Assembly: GCF_011751745.2 (NCBI RefSeq)
Contig: NZ_CP061170.1
Span: 1,984,001-2,048,000 of the forward strand
Direction of reading: 5' to 3'
DNA length: 64,000 bases
Source: Paramicrobacterium fandaimingii
Lineage (GTDB): Bacteria > Actinomycetota > Actinomycetes > Actinomycetales > Microbacteriaceae
Notes under the pieces: generated by a model
What the model saw: the letters and a program-made list of their open reading frames with translations, nothing else
Databases searched by the model: none
What the model was told of the DNA's origin: nothing
Part shown: positions 1-9,522 of the stretch, piece by piece
How the letters are laid out: the number at the start of each line of letters is the position of its first letter
Numbering within the stretch: the stretch's first letter is position 1
Position numbers and translations under genes: made by a program

Positions 1-211
1 TCGTGTCGAGCTGCACTGCTCTGCCATCCACCGCCACCCGGTCGACGTCCGGGTCGATGCGTGTGCCCGGCACCGTGACGACGGCGCCGTTGACGCTGAC
101 GCGACCCTCGGCGATGTACTGCTCGCAGACGCGACGCGACGCCACTCCGGCTGCGGCAAGCACTTTCTGCAGGCGCACGCCCGCGGGCAGCACTGATGAA
201 TTATCGGACAT
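1..211 (-). CDS. rluB: Pseudouridine synthase RluB-family, N-terminal part (continues beyond left edge)
   Basis: Only the first 70 codons are present; the gene runs off the left edge. The protein begins MSDNSSVLPAGVRLQKVLAA, and residues 13-62 form an S4 RNA-binding domain (LQKVLAAAGVASRR, then GRVSVNGAVV), as at the front of RluB/RsuA enzymes that isomerise uridine in rRNA. The catalytic domain with its Asp lies outside the window. The ATG lies inside the last codons of scpB (11-base overlap), so translation is probably coupled. Position after parA-scpA-scpB matches the usual actinobacterial order. RluB rather than RsuA or RluE is inferred from context. Confidence 0.85.
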   Translation of the reverse strand, partial: MSDNSSVLPAGVRLQKVLAAAGVASRRVCEQYIAEGRVSVNGAVVTVPGTRIDPDVDRVAVDGRAVQLDT

Positions 212-839
212 CGTCGTCGAATCCCTCCGAGCCATCGGCGAGCAGTGGAGAGATTGGGGGCAGCTCGTCGAGCGAATTGATGCCGAGCTGTTGCAGCAGC
301 AGATCGGTCGTGCCGTAGTTGATCGCCCCAGTCTCGCTATCGGTGAAGAGCTCGGTGACCAGCCCGCGCCCGACGAGAGTGCGCACAACAGAGTCGACGT
401 TCACCGCGCGAATCGACGCGATCGCACCGCGAGAGATCGGCTGCTTGTACGCGATCACGGCGAGCGTTTCCAACGCAGCCTGCGAGAGCTTGCTCGGGTT
501 CTGCTCCGACACATAGGCGGCGACAACGTCGTCATAGTCCTCGCGCACGTACATGCGCCAACCGCCGCCGACCTCACGCAGCTCAAAGCCACGCCGCACT
601 CCCCCGCCTTCGCCGTCGTAGTCAGCGACAAGACGCTCGATCGTTGCCGAGACCTGCTTCACCGGAGTGCCGAGCGCCGTCGCGATGCCCATGACGCTCT
701 GCGGCTCGTCTGCGACCATCAGGAGCGCTTCGATTGCGCGATCCATGTCGATGTCGGCGTCGATCACCGTTGCGGGCGCCGTTGCGTCAGCAGCATCCGT
801 CATCTCGGTTGTTCCACTCTCTTTCTGCTCAACCGTCAT
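201..839 (-). CDS. scpB: Segregation and condensation protein ScpB
   Basis: ScpB is the winged-helix kleisin partner of the SMC-ScpAB condensin, which compacts and segregates the chromosome. The 212-residue product has an acidic linker (about 1-30), then two winged-helix domains. The family hallmark is visible at about 125-200: LAVIAYKQPISRGAI, then VNVDSVVRTLVGRGLV, YGTT and SLDELP. The chosen ATG overlaps the scpA stop by 11 bases; a longer reading frame upstream to 968 is only a shadow inside scpA. The acidic tail EGFDDDVR overlaps the start of rluB. The smc gene itself is not in the window. Confidence 0.95.
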   Translation of the reverse strand: MTVEQKESGTTEMTDAADATAPATVIDADIDMDRAIEALLMVADEPQSVMGIATALGTPVKQVSATIERLVADYDGEGGGVRRGFELREVGGGWRMYVREDYDDVVAAYVSEQNPSKLSQAALETLAVIAYKQPISRGAIASIRAVNVDSVVRTLVGRGLVTELFTDSETGAINYGTTDLLLQQLGINSLDELPPISPLLADGSEGFDDDVR

Positions 840-1680
840 AATCAGCTCCCAGGTGCGCGAGATTCTCTTCAGACCACTGCTCGCTCGTCCAGCGAAGCGT
901 AAGCTCGCCCAATGGCTCCACCTGCTCGAACGAGAGCGCGGCGTGCCGGTACAGCTCGAGCACCGCAATGAAGCGCGCGACGATCACGCCCTTCTCACCG
1001 GCGCCGGCGATCAGCTGTCGAAATGTTACCGGTTCGCCGACGCGCAGTATTCCCACGATATAGGCAGCCTGCTCGCGAATGCTGATCAGCGGTGCGTGCA
1101 GATGGTCAAGACCCACGACTGGAATCTCTTTCGGCGTGAACGCCAACGTCGCCAGCGCTGCAAAATCATCGAGCGTGAGCGTCCAGACGAGCTCGGGCGT
1201 GCGCGTGCGGTACTTCTGCTCAAGCCGAACGGTTCGCGGGTGTCGAGAAGCCTCACCATCGAACGTGTCAGAGAACCAGGTGGATGCTTCCTTGAAGGCC
1301 CGGTATTGCAGCAGGCGTGCGAACAGCAGGTCGCGGGCCTCGAGAAGCGCAACATCTTCGGCATCGACGAGTTCTCCCTGCGGAAGCAGGCCGGCGATCT
1401 TCAGGTCGAGAAGCGTCGCGGCCACGACAAGGAACTCCGATGCTTGATCAAGTTCTTTCTCCGTCTCCACGTCACGGAGGTAGGCGATGAACTCGTCAGT
1501 GACGCGGGAGAGCGACACCTCGGTGATGTCGAGCTCGTGTTTTGCGATCAGCGAAAGAAGAAGGTCAAAGGGCCCCTCGAAGTTGCTCAGCGCAACGCGA
1601 AATCCGCCTTGCTCGTTCGCCGGCTCGGAGTCGGCGACGAGCTCAGGAGTCGGCGTGGCGCCGTCACGCGACGGCGCCAC
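829..1680 (-). CDS. scpA: Segregation and condensation protein ScpA (kleisin)
   Basis: ScpA is the kleisin that bridges the SMC heads and binds ScpB. The N-terminal kleisin signature is clear at about residues 34-60 (FEGPFDLLLSLIAKHELDIT), and the C-terminal winged helix ends FEQVEPLGELTLRW. The start is taken at GTG 1680, which has a GAGGGAG Shine-Dalgarno about ten bases upstream and overlaps the end of parA by 17 bases. This gives 283 residues, normal for the family. An upstream extension to 1773 would read through parA and lacks similarity. The overlaps with parA and scpB indicate one polycistronic message. Confidence 0.94.
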   Translation of the reverse strand: MAPSRDGATPTPELVADSEPANEQGGFRVALSNFEGPFDLLLSLIAKHELDITEVSLSRVTDEFIAYLRDVETEKELDQASEFLVVAATLLDLKIAGLLPQGELVDAEDVALLEARDLLFARLLQYRAFKEASTWFSDTFDGEASRHPRTVRLEQKYRTRTPELVWTLTLDDFAALATLAFTPKEIPVVGLDHLHAPLISIREQAAYIVGILRVGEPVTFRQLIAGAGEKGVIVARFIAVLELYRHAALSFEQVEPLGELTLRWTSEQWSEENLAHLGADYDG

Positions 1681-2560
1681 GTGCAACCAGCTCCCTCGCG
1701 AGCTGACGGTAGGCCTTCGCGGCATTGTGCTCGGGAGCGAATTCGGTGATCGGCACACCTGCCACCGAGGCATCGGGGAACTTCACAGTTCGCCCGATCA
1801 CTGTCTCGAGAACGTCGTCACCGAAAGCCTCGACCACGCGATCGAGCACCTCACGTGAGTGAAGCGTGCGCGCGTCGAACATGGTGGCGACGATCCCATC
1901 GAGCTGAAGCGCCGGGTTCAAGCGGTCCTTCACCTTCTCGATCGTCTCGATGAGCAGGGCAACGCCGCGCAGGGCAAAGAACTCGCACTCGAGCGGAATC
2001 AGCACACCGTGCGCTGCGGTGAGCGCGTTGACAGTCAGGAGGCCAAGCGATGGCTGGCAGTCAATGAGCACGACGTCGTAGTCGCTGGATACGCTGCGAA
2101 GAACACGAGCGAGAATCTGCTCGCGGGCGACTTCGCCGACCAGGTGCACTTCGGCTGCAGACAGGTCGATGTTCGCCGGGATCACGTCGAGTCCCTCGAC
2201 GTTTGTCGATTTAATCGCGTCATGCGCGTCTGTTTTGCTCGACAGCAGCAGATCGTAGATTGTCAGGTCGTCGTGCGTCGCGACGCCAAGCCCCGCGGAC
2301 AGCGCGCCCTGCGGGTCGAAGTCGACGCAGAGCACCTTGCGACCATATGCAGCCAGCGCCGCACCGACGCTGATTGTCGTCGTTGTCTTGCCGACGCCGC
2401 CCTTCTGATTGCACAGGGCGATGACGCGTGCGGGGCCGTGCCCCTTGAGCGGTGCCGGCTCCGCAAACTCGCTGCGCGGGCGACCCGTGGGTCCGAGCTC
2501 CGTGTGCGATGTGTCTGCCGCGGCCGCGGTGTTGTCGATTGTGGCCACTGCCTGCCTCAT
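1664..2560 (-). CDS. ParA/Soj-family ATPase linked to scpAB
   Basis: This is a deviant-Walker ParA ATPase of 298 residues. The Walker A box KGGVGKTT lies at 53-60 with the signature Lys53, the switch I motif FDPQG at 81-85, and Walker B in VVLIDCQPSLG. Residues 1-45 form a low-complexity extension before the fold begins (ARVIALCNQKGG). The family uses ATP-dependent dimerisation on DNA to move cargo. No parB lies beside it, so this is the second, scpAB-linked ParA of Actinobacteria (Rv1708-like) rather than the origin-proximal segregation pair. Its cargo is unknown. The Shine-Dalgarno before ATG 2560 is weak. Confidence 0.93.
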   Translation of the reverse strand: MRQAVATIDNTAAAADTSHTELGPTGRPRSEFAEPAPLKGHGPARVIALCNQKGGVGKTTTTISVGAALAAYGRKVLCVDFDPQGALSAGLGVATHDDLTIYDLLLSSKTDAHDAIKSTNVEGLDVIPANIDLSAAEVHLVGEVAREQILARVLRSVSSDYDVVLIDCQPSLGLLTVNALTAAHGVLIPLECEFFALRGVALLIETIEKVKDRLNPALQLDGIVATMFDARTLHSREVLDRVVEAFGDDVLETVIGRTVKFPDASVAGVPITEFAPEHNAAKAYRQLARELVARGAVA

Positions 2561-2634
2561 TCCCCGAGTCTCGTTCTATGGTCGTGCTCGATTGTACCGG
2601 CGTGGGTTCTGTTCGCCGCGCAGGCGTGCGGGCG

Positions 2635-3549
2635 CTACGAATCTGCGCGAGCTCGCGGATGCGACTGCGTATACATGTCACGCAGAGTATCGGCCGTCAC
2701 GAGCGTGTAGATCTGCGTCGTCGCCACCGACGAGTGCCCCAGCAGCTCCTGCACGACGCGCACGTCCGCTCCTCCTTGCAACAGGTGGGTTGCAAACGAA
2801 TGCCGAAGCGTGTGCGGCGACACGTGCTCGGCGAGCCCGGCCCGCTCGGCAGCGGCCTTGATGATCAGCCAGGCGTTCTGACGCGACACCCGTTGCCCAC
2901 GCAGGCCGAGAAACAGTGCGGGCGTCGCTGCTCCCCGAGCCGAGAGGGCCGGACGAACCCGCACGAGGTACTCGTCGAGAGCCGTGCGCGCGTAGCTTCC
3001 GATCGGCACGATGCGCTGCTTGTTGCCCTTTCCGGTCAGCCGCACGATGTCGGTGTCGACGACGTCGTCGACGTTGAGCGAGCACACTTCTGAGACGCGT
3101 GCGCCGGTCGCATAGAGAAGTTCGAGCAGGGCACGGTCCCTGATGGCCTGCGGTGCATCACCGGATGCTGTCGCCAGCAGAGCTTCGACCTGCGCGATCG
3201 TTATTGCCTTCGGCAGTCTGTCTTGCTGCTTCGGAGGTTTGACGTCCTTCGCCACGTCGATGGTGACAACCGCCTCTTCGAGCAGAAACCGATGGAGGCT
3301 CCGCACTGACGACAGCGAGCGAGCGATCGATGTCGGCGACAGCTTCTTCTCGTCGTTCTGAGCGAGGCTGCGCAGAAATGCCGTGACGTGCACACCGGTG
3401 ACCTCTGAGAACTCGCCGAGGCCGTTCTCGTCGAGCCATTCGCGGTAGCGCGCGAGGTCACGCGTGTAGGCAGAGACCGTGTTCTCGGCGAGGCCTCGCT
3501 CGATGCGCACGTGTCTCAGAAACGTGTCGATCGAACGTTCGAGGCTCAT
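2635..3549 (-). CDS. xerD: Site-specific tyrosine recombinase XerD
   Basis: The 304-residue tyrosine recombinase resolves chromosome dimers at dif, normally with XerC, under FtsK control. The SAM-like core-binding domain spans about 1-90 and the catalytic domain 110-295. All catalytic residues are visible: Arg151 (ATGAR), Lys174 (TGKGN), His246-x-x-Arg249-His250 (HTLRH), His272 (LGHSS) and Tyr281 (TQIYT). It overlaps the NUDIX gene by an ATGA junction. The call of XerD over XerC rests on the pyrG-NUDIX-xerD-parA-scpA order. The translocase FtsK is encoded at the other end of the window. Confidence 0.95.
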   Translation of the reverse strand: MSLERSIDTFLRHVRIERGLAENTVSAYTRDLARYREWLDENGLGEFSEVTGVHVTAFLRSLAQNDEKKLSPTSIARSLSSVRSLHRFLLEEAVVTIDVAKDVKPPKQQDRLPKAITIAQVEALLATASGDAPQAIRDRALLELLYATGARVSEVCSLNVDDVVDTDIVRLTGKGNKQRIVPIGSYARTALDEYLVRVRPALSARGAATPALFLGLRGQRVSRQNAWLIIKAAAERAGLAEHVSPHTLRHSFATHLLQGGADVRVVQELLGHSSVATTQIYTLVTADTLRDMYTQSHPRARADS

Positions 3550-4187
3550 TCCGCTGTGCCGCGCTGACGAAGCCGCGGCCAGTCGGCATCGGCTGCCCCG
3601 AGTCCCGTCCAGCCGCGTTCTCCGGCGATGTATGCAGACAGCACACCGGTGACGAGTGACGGGTTCTGAACGGCGCGCGCGCGAACAGCATCCGTGATCT
3701 CGTCAAGGCTGACCCAGCGCTTTTCGATATCGGCTTCTTCTGCCTCGCGGTCGAATCTCTCGGGCAGGGCGGTGACGCCTCGCGCCAGGTAAATGCGAAT
3801 TGCCTCGTCGCTTGAACCCGGCGATGTGTAGAACTCCGAGAGCACCGCCCATTCGGCCGCTTCGACATCTGCCTCTTCGGCGAGCTCGCGTTTCGCCGCG
3901 TCGAGCGGATGCTCGGCGTCGATGTCGAGGAGTCCGGCAGGGATCTCCCACAGCCGGGCACGAACAGGGTGCCGGTACTGGTTGATCAGCAGCACCCGAT
4001 CCTGCTCGTCGAGAGCGAGAATCGCGACGGCGCCGGTGTGATCCATGTACTCACGCGTGATTGACTCATCGTTCAGCTGAAACGTGTCTCGCCTGATATC
4101 CCAGACGCGCCCGCTGAAGGCGACGTCGCTCGATTCGAGCTCCGCTGAGCCGCTTTCGTCGCGCAGCGCACGCACCGCGCTCGTCAC
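3546..4187 (-). CDS. NUDIX hydrolase, ADP-ribose pyrophosphatase type
   Basis: A 213-residue NUDIX hydrolase resembling ADP-ribose pyrophosphatase (NudF/Rv1700). Such enzymes cleave ADP-ribose to AMP and ribose 5-phosphate with divalent metal. The N-terminal domain-swap region ([12 protein letters not shown]) and [18 protein letters not shown] precede the Nudix box around residues 84-107 ([24 protein letters not shown]). The glycine usually found after EE is Ala here, but the RE..EE metal ligands are intact. ATGA overlaps on both sides with pyrG and xerD indicate an operon. The substrate is inferred, not proven. Confidence 0.88.
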   Translation of the reverse strand: MTSAVRALRDESGSAELESSDVAFSGRVWDIRRDTFQLNDESITREYMDHTGAVAILALDEQDRVLLINQYRHPVRARLWEIPAGLLDIDAEHPLDAAKRELAEEADVEAAEWAVLSEFYTSPGSSDEAIRIYLARGVTALPERFDREAEEADIEKRWVSLDEITDAVRARAVQNPSLVTGVLSAYIAGERGWTGLGAADADWPRLRQRGTAE

Positions 4188-5881
4188 GCGCTTTCCGTCA
4201 CTTCGTCGTCAAACAGCAGGCTCGCCTTGTGCCTGTCGAGGGCTGCCGCGACGAGCCCAGCGAAGAGCGGGTGGGCGTCTGTGGGCCGTGAACGCAGCTC
4301 GGGGTGTGCCTGCGTGGCAACGTAGAACGGGTGAACTGCGCGCGGAAGCTCCACGTACTCGACAAGGCCGCCATCGGGTGACGTGCCCGAAAACACGAGC
4401 CCTGCCTCCGAGATGCGGTCGCGATATGCATTGTTCACCTCATAACGGTGACGGTGGCGCTCAGACACCTCGTCGGCGCCATAGAGCTCGTTCACGATCG
4501 AACCGTCCGCAAGTACCGCGGGGTACATTCCGAGGCGCATGGTGCCGCCGAGGTCGCCCTCGGCAATGATGTCGACTTGCTCCGCCATCGTCGCGATGAC
4601 CGGATGCTGCGTCCCTGCATCGAATTCCGTCGAGCTTGCGCCAACGAGCCCTGCTTCGCTGCGTGCATACTCAATCACCATGCACTGCAGCCCGAGGCAC
4701 AGTCCAAGGGTCGGGATGCCGTTGGTCCGCGCATAGGTGAGAGCACCGAGCTTTCCCTCGATGCCGCGAATGCCGAACCCGCCCGGAACACAGATGCCAT
4801 CCACGCCGGCGAGGGCCCTCGCCGCACCCTCCGGCGTCTCACACTCGTCTGACGGAATCCACGTGAGCGACACATGCGTCTTGTGGGCGAACCCGCCGGC
4901 CTTGATGGCCTCGGTGACGGACAGATAGGCATCGGGAAGGTCGATGTACTTGCCGACGATGCCGATCGTCACTTCGTCTTTCGGATCGTGCACGGCATCG
5001 AGCACCGTGTTCCAGCGCGTCCAGTCGACGTCGCCAGCGCTCAGACCGAGAGCGTTCATGATGTATGCGTCGAGTCCCTGGGCGTGCAGGGTCGACGGAA
5101 TCTCGTAGATCGACGGCACGTCGACGGTGTTCACGACGGCACGCTCGTCGACGTCGCACATGAGTGCGATCTTGCGCTTGTTGCTTTCTGTGACGGGCCG
5201 GTCGCTGCGCAGCACGAGGGCATCGGGCTGAATGCCGATGGAGCGCAGCGCAGCAACCGAGTGCTGCGTCGGCTTGGTCTTCTGCTCCCCAGAGGCGCCC
5301 ATGAACGGCACAAGCGATACGTGAACGAAGAAGACGCTGTCGCGACCGAGTTCGTGACGCACCTGACGGGCCGCTTCAATGAACGGCTGCGACTCGATGT
5401 CGCCGATCGTTCCGCCCACTTCGGTGATGATGACGTCGGGCTTCGGAGATTCCGTCGCCTGCAGACGCATCCGTCGTTTGATCTCGTCTGTGATGTGCGG
5501 AATCACCTGCACGGTGTCGCCGAGGTATTCGCCGCGGCGCTCCTTCTGGATCACCGTCGAATACACCTGACCCGTTGTCACGTTCGCTGCCTGGGTCAGA
5601 TTGATATCGAGAAAACGCTCGTAGTGCCCGATGTCGAGGTCGGTCTCGGCACCGTCGTCGGTGACGAACACTTCCCCGTGCTGAAACGGGTTCATCGTTC
5701 CCGGATCCACGTTCAGATACGGGTCGAGCTTCTGCATCACAACTCGAAGACCGCGTGCGGTGAGAAGGTTGCCGAGGCTTGCCGCCGTCAGGCCCTTGCC
5801 CAAAGAAGAAACGACACCACCAGTCACAAAAATGTGCTTCGTCGTGTCGTGAGAGATACCCGTTTCAGAAATGTTCGCCAC
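4184..5881 (-). CDS. pyrG: CTP synthase
   Basis: CTP synthase converts UTP, ATP and glutamine to CTP, the last step of de novo pyrimidine nucleotide synthesis. The 565-residue protein has the synthetase domain first ([17 protein letters not shown] at 21-37, [24 protein letters not shown]). The glutaminase domain follows, with its nucleophile Cys in GLCLGLQ and the His-Glu pair in HPEL near the C-terminus. Length is normal for the family. It sits six bases from recN and overlaps the NUDIX gene by four, so it is embedded in the repair/segregation operon as in other Actinobacteria. Confidence 0.97.
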   Translation of the reverse strand: MANISETGISHDTTKHIFVTGGVVSSLGKGLTAASLGNLLTARGLRVVMQKLDPYLNVDPGTMNPFQHGEVFVTDDGAETDLDIGHYERFLDINLTQAANVTTGQVYSTVIQKERRGEYLGDTVQVIPHITDEIKRRMRLQATESPKPDVIITEVGGTIGDIESQPFIEAARQVRHELGRDSVFFVHVSLVPFMGASGEQKTKPTQHSVAALRSIGIQPDALVLRSDRPVTESNKRKIALMCDVDERAVVNTVDVPSIYEIPSTLHAQGLDAYIMNALGLSAGDVDWTRWNTVLDAVHDPKDEVTIGIVGKYIDLPDAYLSVTEAIKAGGFAHKTHVSLTWIPSDECETPEGAARALAGVDGICVPGGFGIRGIEGKLGALTYARTNGIPTLGLCLGLQCMVIEYARSEAGLVGASSTEFDAGTQHPVIATMAEQVDIIAEGDLGGTMRLGMYPAVLADGSIVNELYGADEVSERHRHRYEVNNAYRDRISEAGLVFSGTSPDGGLVEYVELPRAVHPFYVATQAHPELRSRPTDAHPLFAGLVAAALDRHKASLLFDDEVTESA

Positions 5882-5887
5882 GGGCTT

Positions 5888-7609
5888 TTATCCTACCATC
5901 TTCGTTCTCTGCCGAGCGAGCTCAAGCAGCTCTTCGGCGTGGGCGCGTCCAGAATCACTGTCGGCGAGCCCCGACAGAAGCCGCGTCATCTCGGCCGTTC
6001 GAGCGTCGCCTTCCAGGCGCGTGACGCTCGATGCTGTCACGAAACCGTCGCTCTCTTTCACAACAGTGAGGTGGTTCGACGCGAATGCGGCGACCTGTGC
6101 CAGGTGGGTGACGACAATCACCTGGGCGTGTCGCGCGAGCTGAGCGAGGCGACGGCCGATCTCGATTGCGGCTGCTCCGCCGACACCGGCGTCCACCTCG
6201 TCGAAGACGTAGGTGGGAACCGGATCGGCTGCCGAGATCACCACCTCGATCGCCAGCATCACGCGCGACAGCTCACCTCCGGATGCCCCCTTCGACAGCG
6301 CACGAGGCTCGGTCCCGACGTGCGGTCGCAGCAGAAATGCCACGGCGTCGCGCCCCGATCGCGTGTACTCGCCCTTGTCTGTCACCTCGATGACGACAGT
6401 GGCGTCGGGCATCGCCAGCGCCGAGAGCTCGTCGCTGATCGCCGCCCCCAGACGCTCGGCAGTTGCCCGGCGGCAGTCGGTGAGGGTGGATGCTGCCTCG
6501 TCGAGTTCGTGCGCGTCGATGTCGACCTGTGCGGTGAGCGTGTCGATGCGCTCAGAGTCACCGTCGAGCTCGAGCAGGCGTGTGCTGCCGCGCTCGAGCG
6601 TCGCGATGACGTCGTCGAGTGTTGGTCCGTGCTTGCGCGTGAGCGTCGTGAGCAGCGCCCGCCGCTCATTGATCGCTTCGAGCTCATGGCTGTCGTCGGC
6701 GTCGAGCGAGGCGAGATAGCTCGAGAGCTCACCCGCTGTCTCCGAGGCAAGGTAGCTGAGGTTCTGCAGCTGTTCGGCAATGGGCTGCAGCGCTTCGTCG
6801 ACGTCCGCGACCCGTTCGAGGGACCGGCGCGCATTTTCGATGAGCGCCAGAACGTCTTCACCGTCGGCCAGCTCCGTCGATACCGCTTCCCTGGCACCCG
6901 CGGCGGCGAGCCGCAGCTCTTCGAGATTCGTCAGTCGTTCGGCGGTCGCCGCGAGCGTGTCGTCTTCACCAGGCTGCGGGGCTGCCTGTTCGATCTCGTC
7001 CATGGCGGCGCGCAGGCTCTCGGCCTCTGCCTCACGCGTCTCCTTGTCATGGGTGAGCACGTCGAGCTCTGCCGAGTTTGCCTGCCAACTGTCGAATGCG
7101 GCGCGGTAGCGCGTGAGCGCACTGTCAAGTTCGGCACCGGACGCGCGATCGAGCGCATCGCGCTGTGCCGACTGCGAGCGGAGGCGAATCTGGTCCGATT
7201 GCCCGTGAACGGCTACCAGGTGCCCACTGAGCTCGGCGAGCACTCCAACGGGAGCGCTGCGGCCCCCAACTTGTGCACGGCTTCGACCCTCGGCGGTCAC
7301 GGTGCGGCCAAGCGTCAATTCGGCGTCTCCGTTAGATCCGAACGGATCGACGTCTCCCCCTGCCTCGCCGACGCGCTCGGCGACGATGCCCGTCTCGGGA
7401 ACGACCCAGCGCCCGTCGATTCTCGCGTTCGATGCGCCAGAGCGCACCGTCGCGGCATCCGCACGCCCGCCGAGAAGCAAGCCAAGCGCGGTGACGACCA
7501 TGGTCTTGCCCGCCCCTGTCTCTCCCGTGATCGCGGTGAAACCGGGGCCGAGCGGAAGCGTCGCGCCGGCAATGACACCGAGGTCGGAGATCTCGATCTC
7601 TTCGATCAT
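5888..7609 (-). CDS. recN: DNA repair protein RecN (SMC-like ATPase)
   Basis: RecN is an SMC-like ATPase recruited to double-strand breaks. Walker A lies at 29-37 (GETGAGKTM). The protein then runs into a long coiled coil (about 150-370), and the C-terminal half holds the ABC signature (KGASGGELSRVM) and Walker B (YVFDEVDAGVGG). The start is ATG 7609, which gives MIEEIEISDLGVI and overlaps the nadK stop by ATGA; the six extra upstream codons are nadK sequence. In some bacteria recN is SOS-induced, but here it is internal to an operon and I see no LexA box next to it. Confidence 0.95.
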   Translation of the reverse strand: MIEEIEISDLGVIAGATLPLGPGFTAITGETGAGKTMVVTALGLLLGGRADAATVRSGASNARIDGRWVVPETGIVAERVGEAGGDVDPFGSNGDAELTLGRTVTAEGRSRAQVGGRSAPVGVLAELSGHLVAVHGQSDQIRLRSQSAQRDALDRASGAELDSALTRYRAAFDSWQANSAELDVLTHDKETREAEAESLRAAMDEIEQAAPQPGEDDTLAATAERLTNLEELRLAAAGAREAVSTELADGEDVLALIENARRSLERVADVDEALQPIAEQLQNLSYLASETAGELSSYLASLDADDSHELEAINERRALLTTLTRKHGPTLDDVIATLERGSTRLLELDGDSERIDTLTAQVDIDAHELDEAASTLTDCRRATAERLGAAISDELSALAMPDATVVIEVTDKGEYTRSGRDAVAFLLRPHVGTEPRALSKGASGGELSRVMLAIEVVISAADPVPTYVFDEVDAGVGGAAAIEIGRRLAQLARHAQVIVVTHLAQVAAFASNHLTVVKESDGFVTASSVTRLEGDARTAEMTRLLSGLADSDSGRAHAEELLELARQRTKMVG

Positions 7610-8511
7610 GCGGCGGGCCCCCTCCAACCGCTCACGGGGAGGTGGAACTTGCGCACGAGCCTGTCGGTGAAGGGGCTGTCGTGAAGGCGTGCGAGCTTCA
7701 CCGGTGTGTCGGAGCGCTCGACGTTGACGCGGGAGCCCGGCTCGAGTTCGAACGTGCGTCGGCCATCACACCAGAGCACTCCGATGCCGTCGCTGCGACC
7801 GAGAACATCGATCGCCAACGTCGAGTCGGGGGCGATCACAATGGGCTTTGCGAAAAGGGCGTGCGCGCTCAGCGGCACGAGCGTGATCGCTTCGACGGTG
7901 GGCCAGATGATCGGGCCTCCCGCCGAGAAGTTGTACGCTGTCGATCCGGTCGGCGTCGAGATCACAACACCGTCGGCGCCGAACGACACGAGCGGGCGCT
8001 GATCCACCTGGACGACGAGCTCCAGCATCCGTTCGCGACTTGCTTTCTCCACCGTCGCCTCGTTGAGCGCCCACGTCTCGTACACGACATCGCCGCCGAT
8101 GGTGACCGACACGTCGAGAGTCATGCGCTCTTCGACCCCGTAGTCTCGCGCGACGACGCGCTGCACGGCGTTCGCGAGGTCGTCTCGCTCGAGTTCTGCA
8201 AGAAAGCCAACGTGCCCCAAGTTGACGCCGAGCATGGGCACGGCGTGGTCACGCACCAGCTCGGCTGCCCGCAGAATCGTGCCGTCGCCTCCAAGAACCA
8301 TCACGAGCTCAAGATCGTCGACATGCTCACCGTCGAGCGTATCGACTCCCTCGATGTCGGCACCGGCACGCAGAAGCTGCTCGCGCTCCTCCTCAACGAG
8401 CACGGGGCGAATGCCCGATTCTCTGAGCTGACGCATGACGTTGGCCGCCGCCTCAATGGAGTCGGCGCGTCCCGTGTGCGAAACGACCAGGATCGACCGC
8501 GTCGTGGTCAT
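7606..8511 (-). CDS. nadK: NAD kinase
   Basis: NAD kinase phosphorylates NAD to NADP. The 301-residue protein carries GGDGT at 74-78, the GVNLGHVGFLAEL loop, the NEA motif and the FGADGVVISTPTGSTAYNFSAGG nucleotide-binding segment. The start is ATG 8511 (MTTTRSILVVSHTGR), which overlaps the tlyA stop by ATGA; thirteen codons upstream belong to tlyA. The tlyA-nadK-recN order is the standard actinobacterial arrangement and supports cotranscription. Confidence 0.96.
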   Translation of the reverse strand: MTTTRSILVVSHTGRADSIEAAANVMRQLRESGIRPVLVEEEREQLLRAGADIEGVDTLDGEHVDDLELVMVLGGDGTILRAAELVRDHAVPMLGVNLGHVGFLAELERDDLANAVQRVVARDYGVEERMTLDVSVTIGGDVVYETWALNEATVEKASRERMLELVVQVDQRPLVSFGADGVVISTPTGSTAYNFSAGGPIIWPTVEAITLVPLSAHALFAKPIVIAPDSTLAIDVLGRSDGIGVLWCDGRRTFELEPGSRVNVERSDTPVKLARLHDSPFTDRLVRKFHLPVSGWRGPAA

Positions 8512-9314
8512 TCGGCACCTCCCGCAAGTTGTTCTGCTCGCAGCATCCATTCTGTCGGATTCGAGCCGTGCTGTGCGTGCATGTGCACAAGGTATTCGGA
8601 GTTGCCATGCGTTCCCGCAATGGGCGAGCGTTCAAGACCAACCACTCCGAGCCCGGAATCCCACGCAGACCAGAGCACGGACTGCACGGCGTCGATGCGG
8701 CGGCCGGCATCTTTCACAATGCCTTCGCGCACTCCCGTGCGGCCAACTTCGAATTGCGGCTTAATCAGCACGACAACATCGGCGTCATCGTCGATAACCT
8801 GTCGCAGCGGAGCGAAGACATATCGAAGCGAGATGAACGAAAGATCTCCGACGACGATGCTGGGAATCTCTGCGGTGCCCGCGTGCTCGGCAAGTGCCTC
8901 ACGGCTGAGATCGCGAACGTTGAAACCCTCGATGACGCGAACACGGGAGTCATCGAGGAGCGACGCAGCCAGTTGATCATGACCGACATCGAGAGCGATC
9001 ACCTCGCGCGCGCCCCGCTCGAGCAGCACCTGCGTGAAGCCACCTGTCGATGCTCCGATGTCGAGAGCGAGCCTCCCCGCTGCGGCACAGCCGAAGATGT
9101 CGAGGGCAGCGTTGAGCTTGTGGGCTCCCCTGCTCACGTAGTGGTCTGCGCCAGAGACGTTGATGCGCGCACGCTCGCCTACCTGCGTTGACGGCTTCAC
9201 AATTGGCCGGTCGTCAACCGAAACGCTTCCCGATGCAATCAGGTCAACGGCCGCAGCCCGGGAGCGCGCGAGCCCGCGCGCGACAAGCACTGCGTCGAGA
9301 CGGCGAGCCGTCAC
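8508..9314 (-). CDS. tlyA: TlyA-type 16S/23S rRNA 2'-O-methyltransferase
   Basis: TlyA is an S4/FtsJ-type protein; in mycobacteria it methylates 16S C1409 and 23S C1920, and its loss gives capreomycin resistance. The 268-residue protein has an S4 domain at 1-60 (LDAVLVARGLARSRAAAVDL). The SAM-binding Rossmann fold starts at DIGASTGGFTQVLLERGA (about 83-100), followed by GDLSFISL and LIKPQFEVG, typical of the family. It overlaps the small upstream gene and nadK by four bases each. Confidence 0.94.
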   Translation of the reverse strand: MTARRLDAVLVARGLARSRAAAVDLIASGSVSVDDRPIVKPSTQVGERARINVSGADHYVSRGAHKLNAALDIFGCAAAGRLALDIGASTGGFTQVLLERGAREVIALDVGHDQLAASLLDDSRVRVIEGFNVRDLSREALAEHAGTAEIPSIVVGDLSFISLRYVFAPLRQVIDDDADVVVLIKPQFEVGRTGVREGIVKDAGRRIDAVQSVLWSAWDSGLGVVGLERSPIAGTHGNSEYLVHMHAQHGSNPTEWMLRAEQLAGGAE

Positions 9315-9478
9315 CGTGCAGAGCCCTCGTTGTCGCTTCCCTCGAGCACCCGATTCAATTCGTCGTGCAGGCGACCATACGCGTCGGCACGCTCTGCCAG
9401 TGGGCGTTCCTCGATCAGAGACAAACGCGACACGAGCGCGTCGGGAGCTATCGAGCCCTGCTCTTCATCGTTCGTCAC
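9311..9478 (-). CDS. Small conserved protein between HAD phosphatase and tlyA
   Basis: A short gene of about 55 residues, overlapping tlyA by GTGA/ATGA-style coupling. The product is hydrophilic with a predicted helical hairpin (LSLIEERPLAERADAYGRLHDELNRVLEG) and no catalytic motif. Comparable small proteins occupy the same slot in other Actinobacteria (for example Rv1693), which is the main reason to accept it. I chose GTG 9478 because AGG lies a few bases upstream; an ATG at 9493 would add five residues. Function unknown. Confidence 0.7.
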   Translation of the reverse strand: MTNDEEQGSIAPDALVSRLSLIEERPLAERADAYGRLHDELNRVLEGSDNEGSAR

Positions 9479-9522
9479 ATGCCTAGCGTACAAGCTCGCC
9501 GCAACGGTGCTGGGCAGGCACG

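Noticed and set aside
3531..3542. TCGAACGTTCGA palindrome in xerD resembling a LexA box
   Set aside because: The halves are joined without the four-base spacer LexA needs, and it lies inside the xerD coding region.
4874..7684. 936-codon open frame on the plus strand opposite pyrG and recN
   Set aside because: It is exactly antisense to two recognisable genes, has low-similarity Arg/Asp-rich composition and no start signal; a GC-codon-bias shadow.
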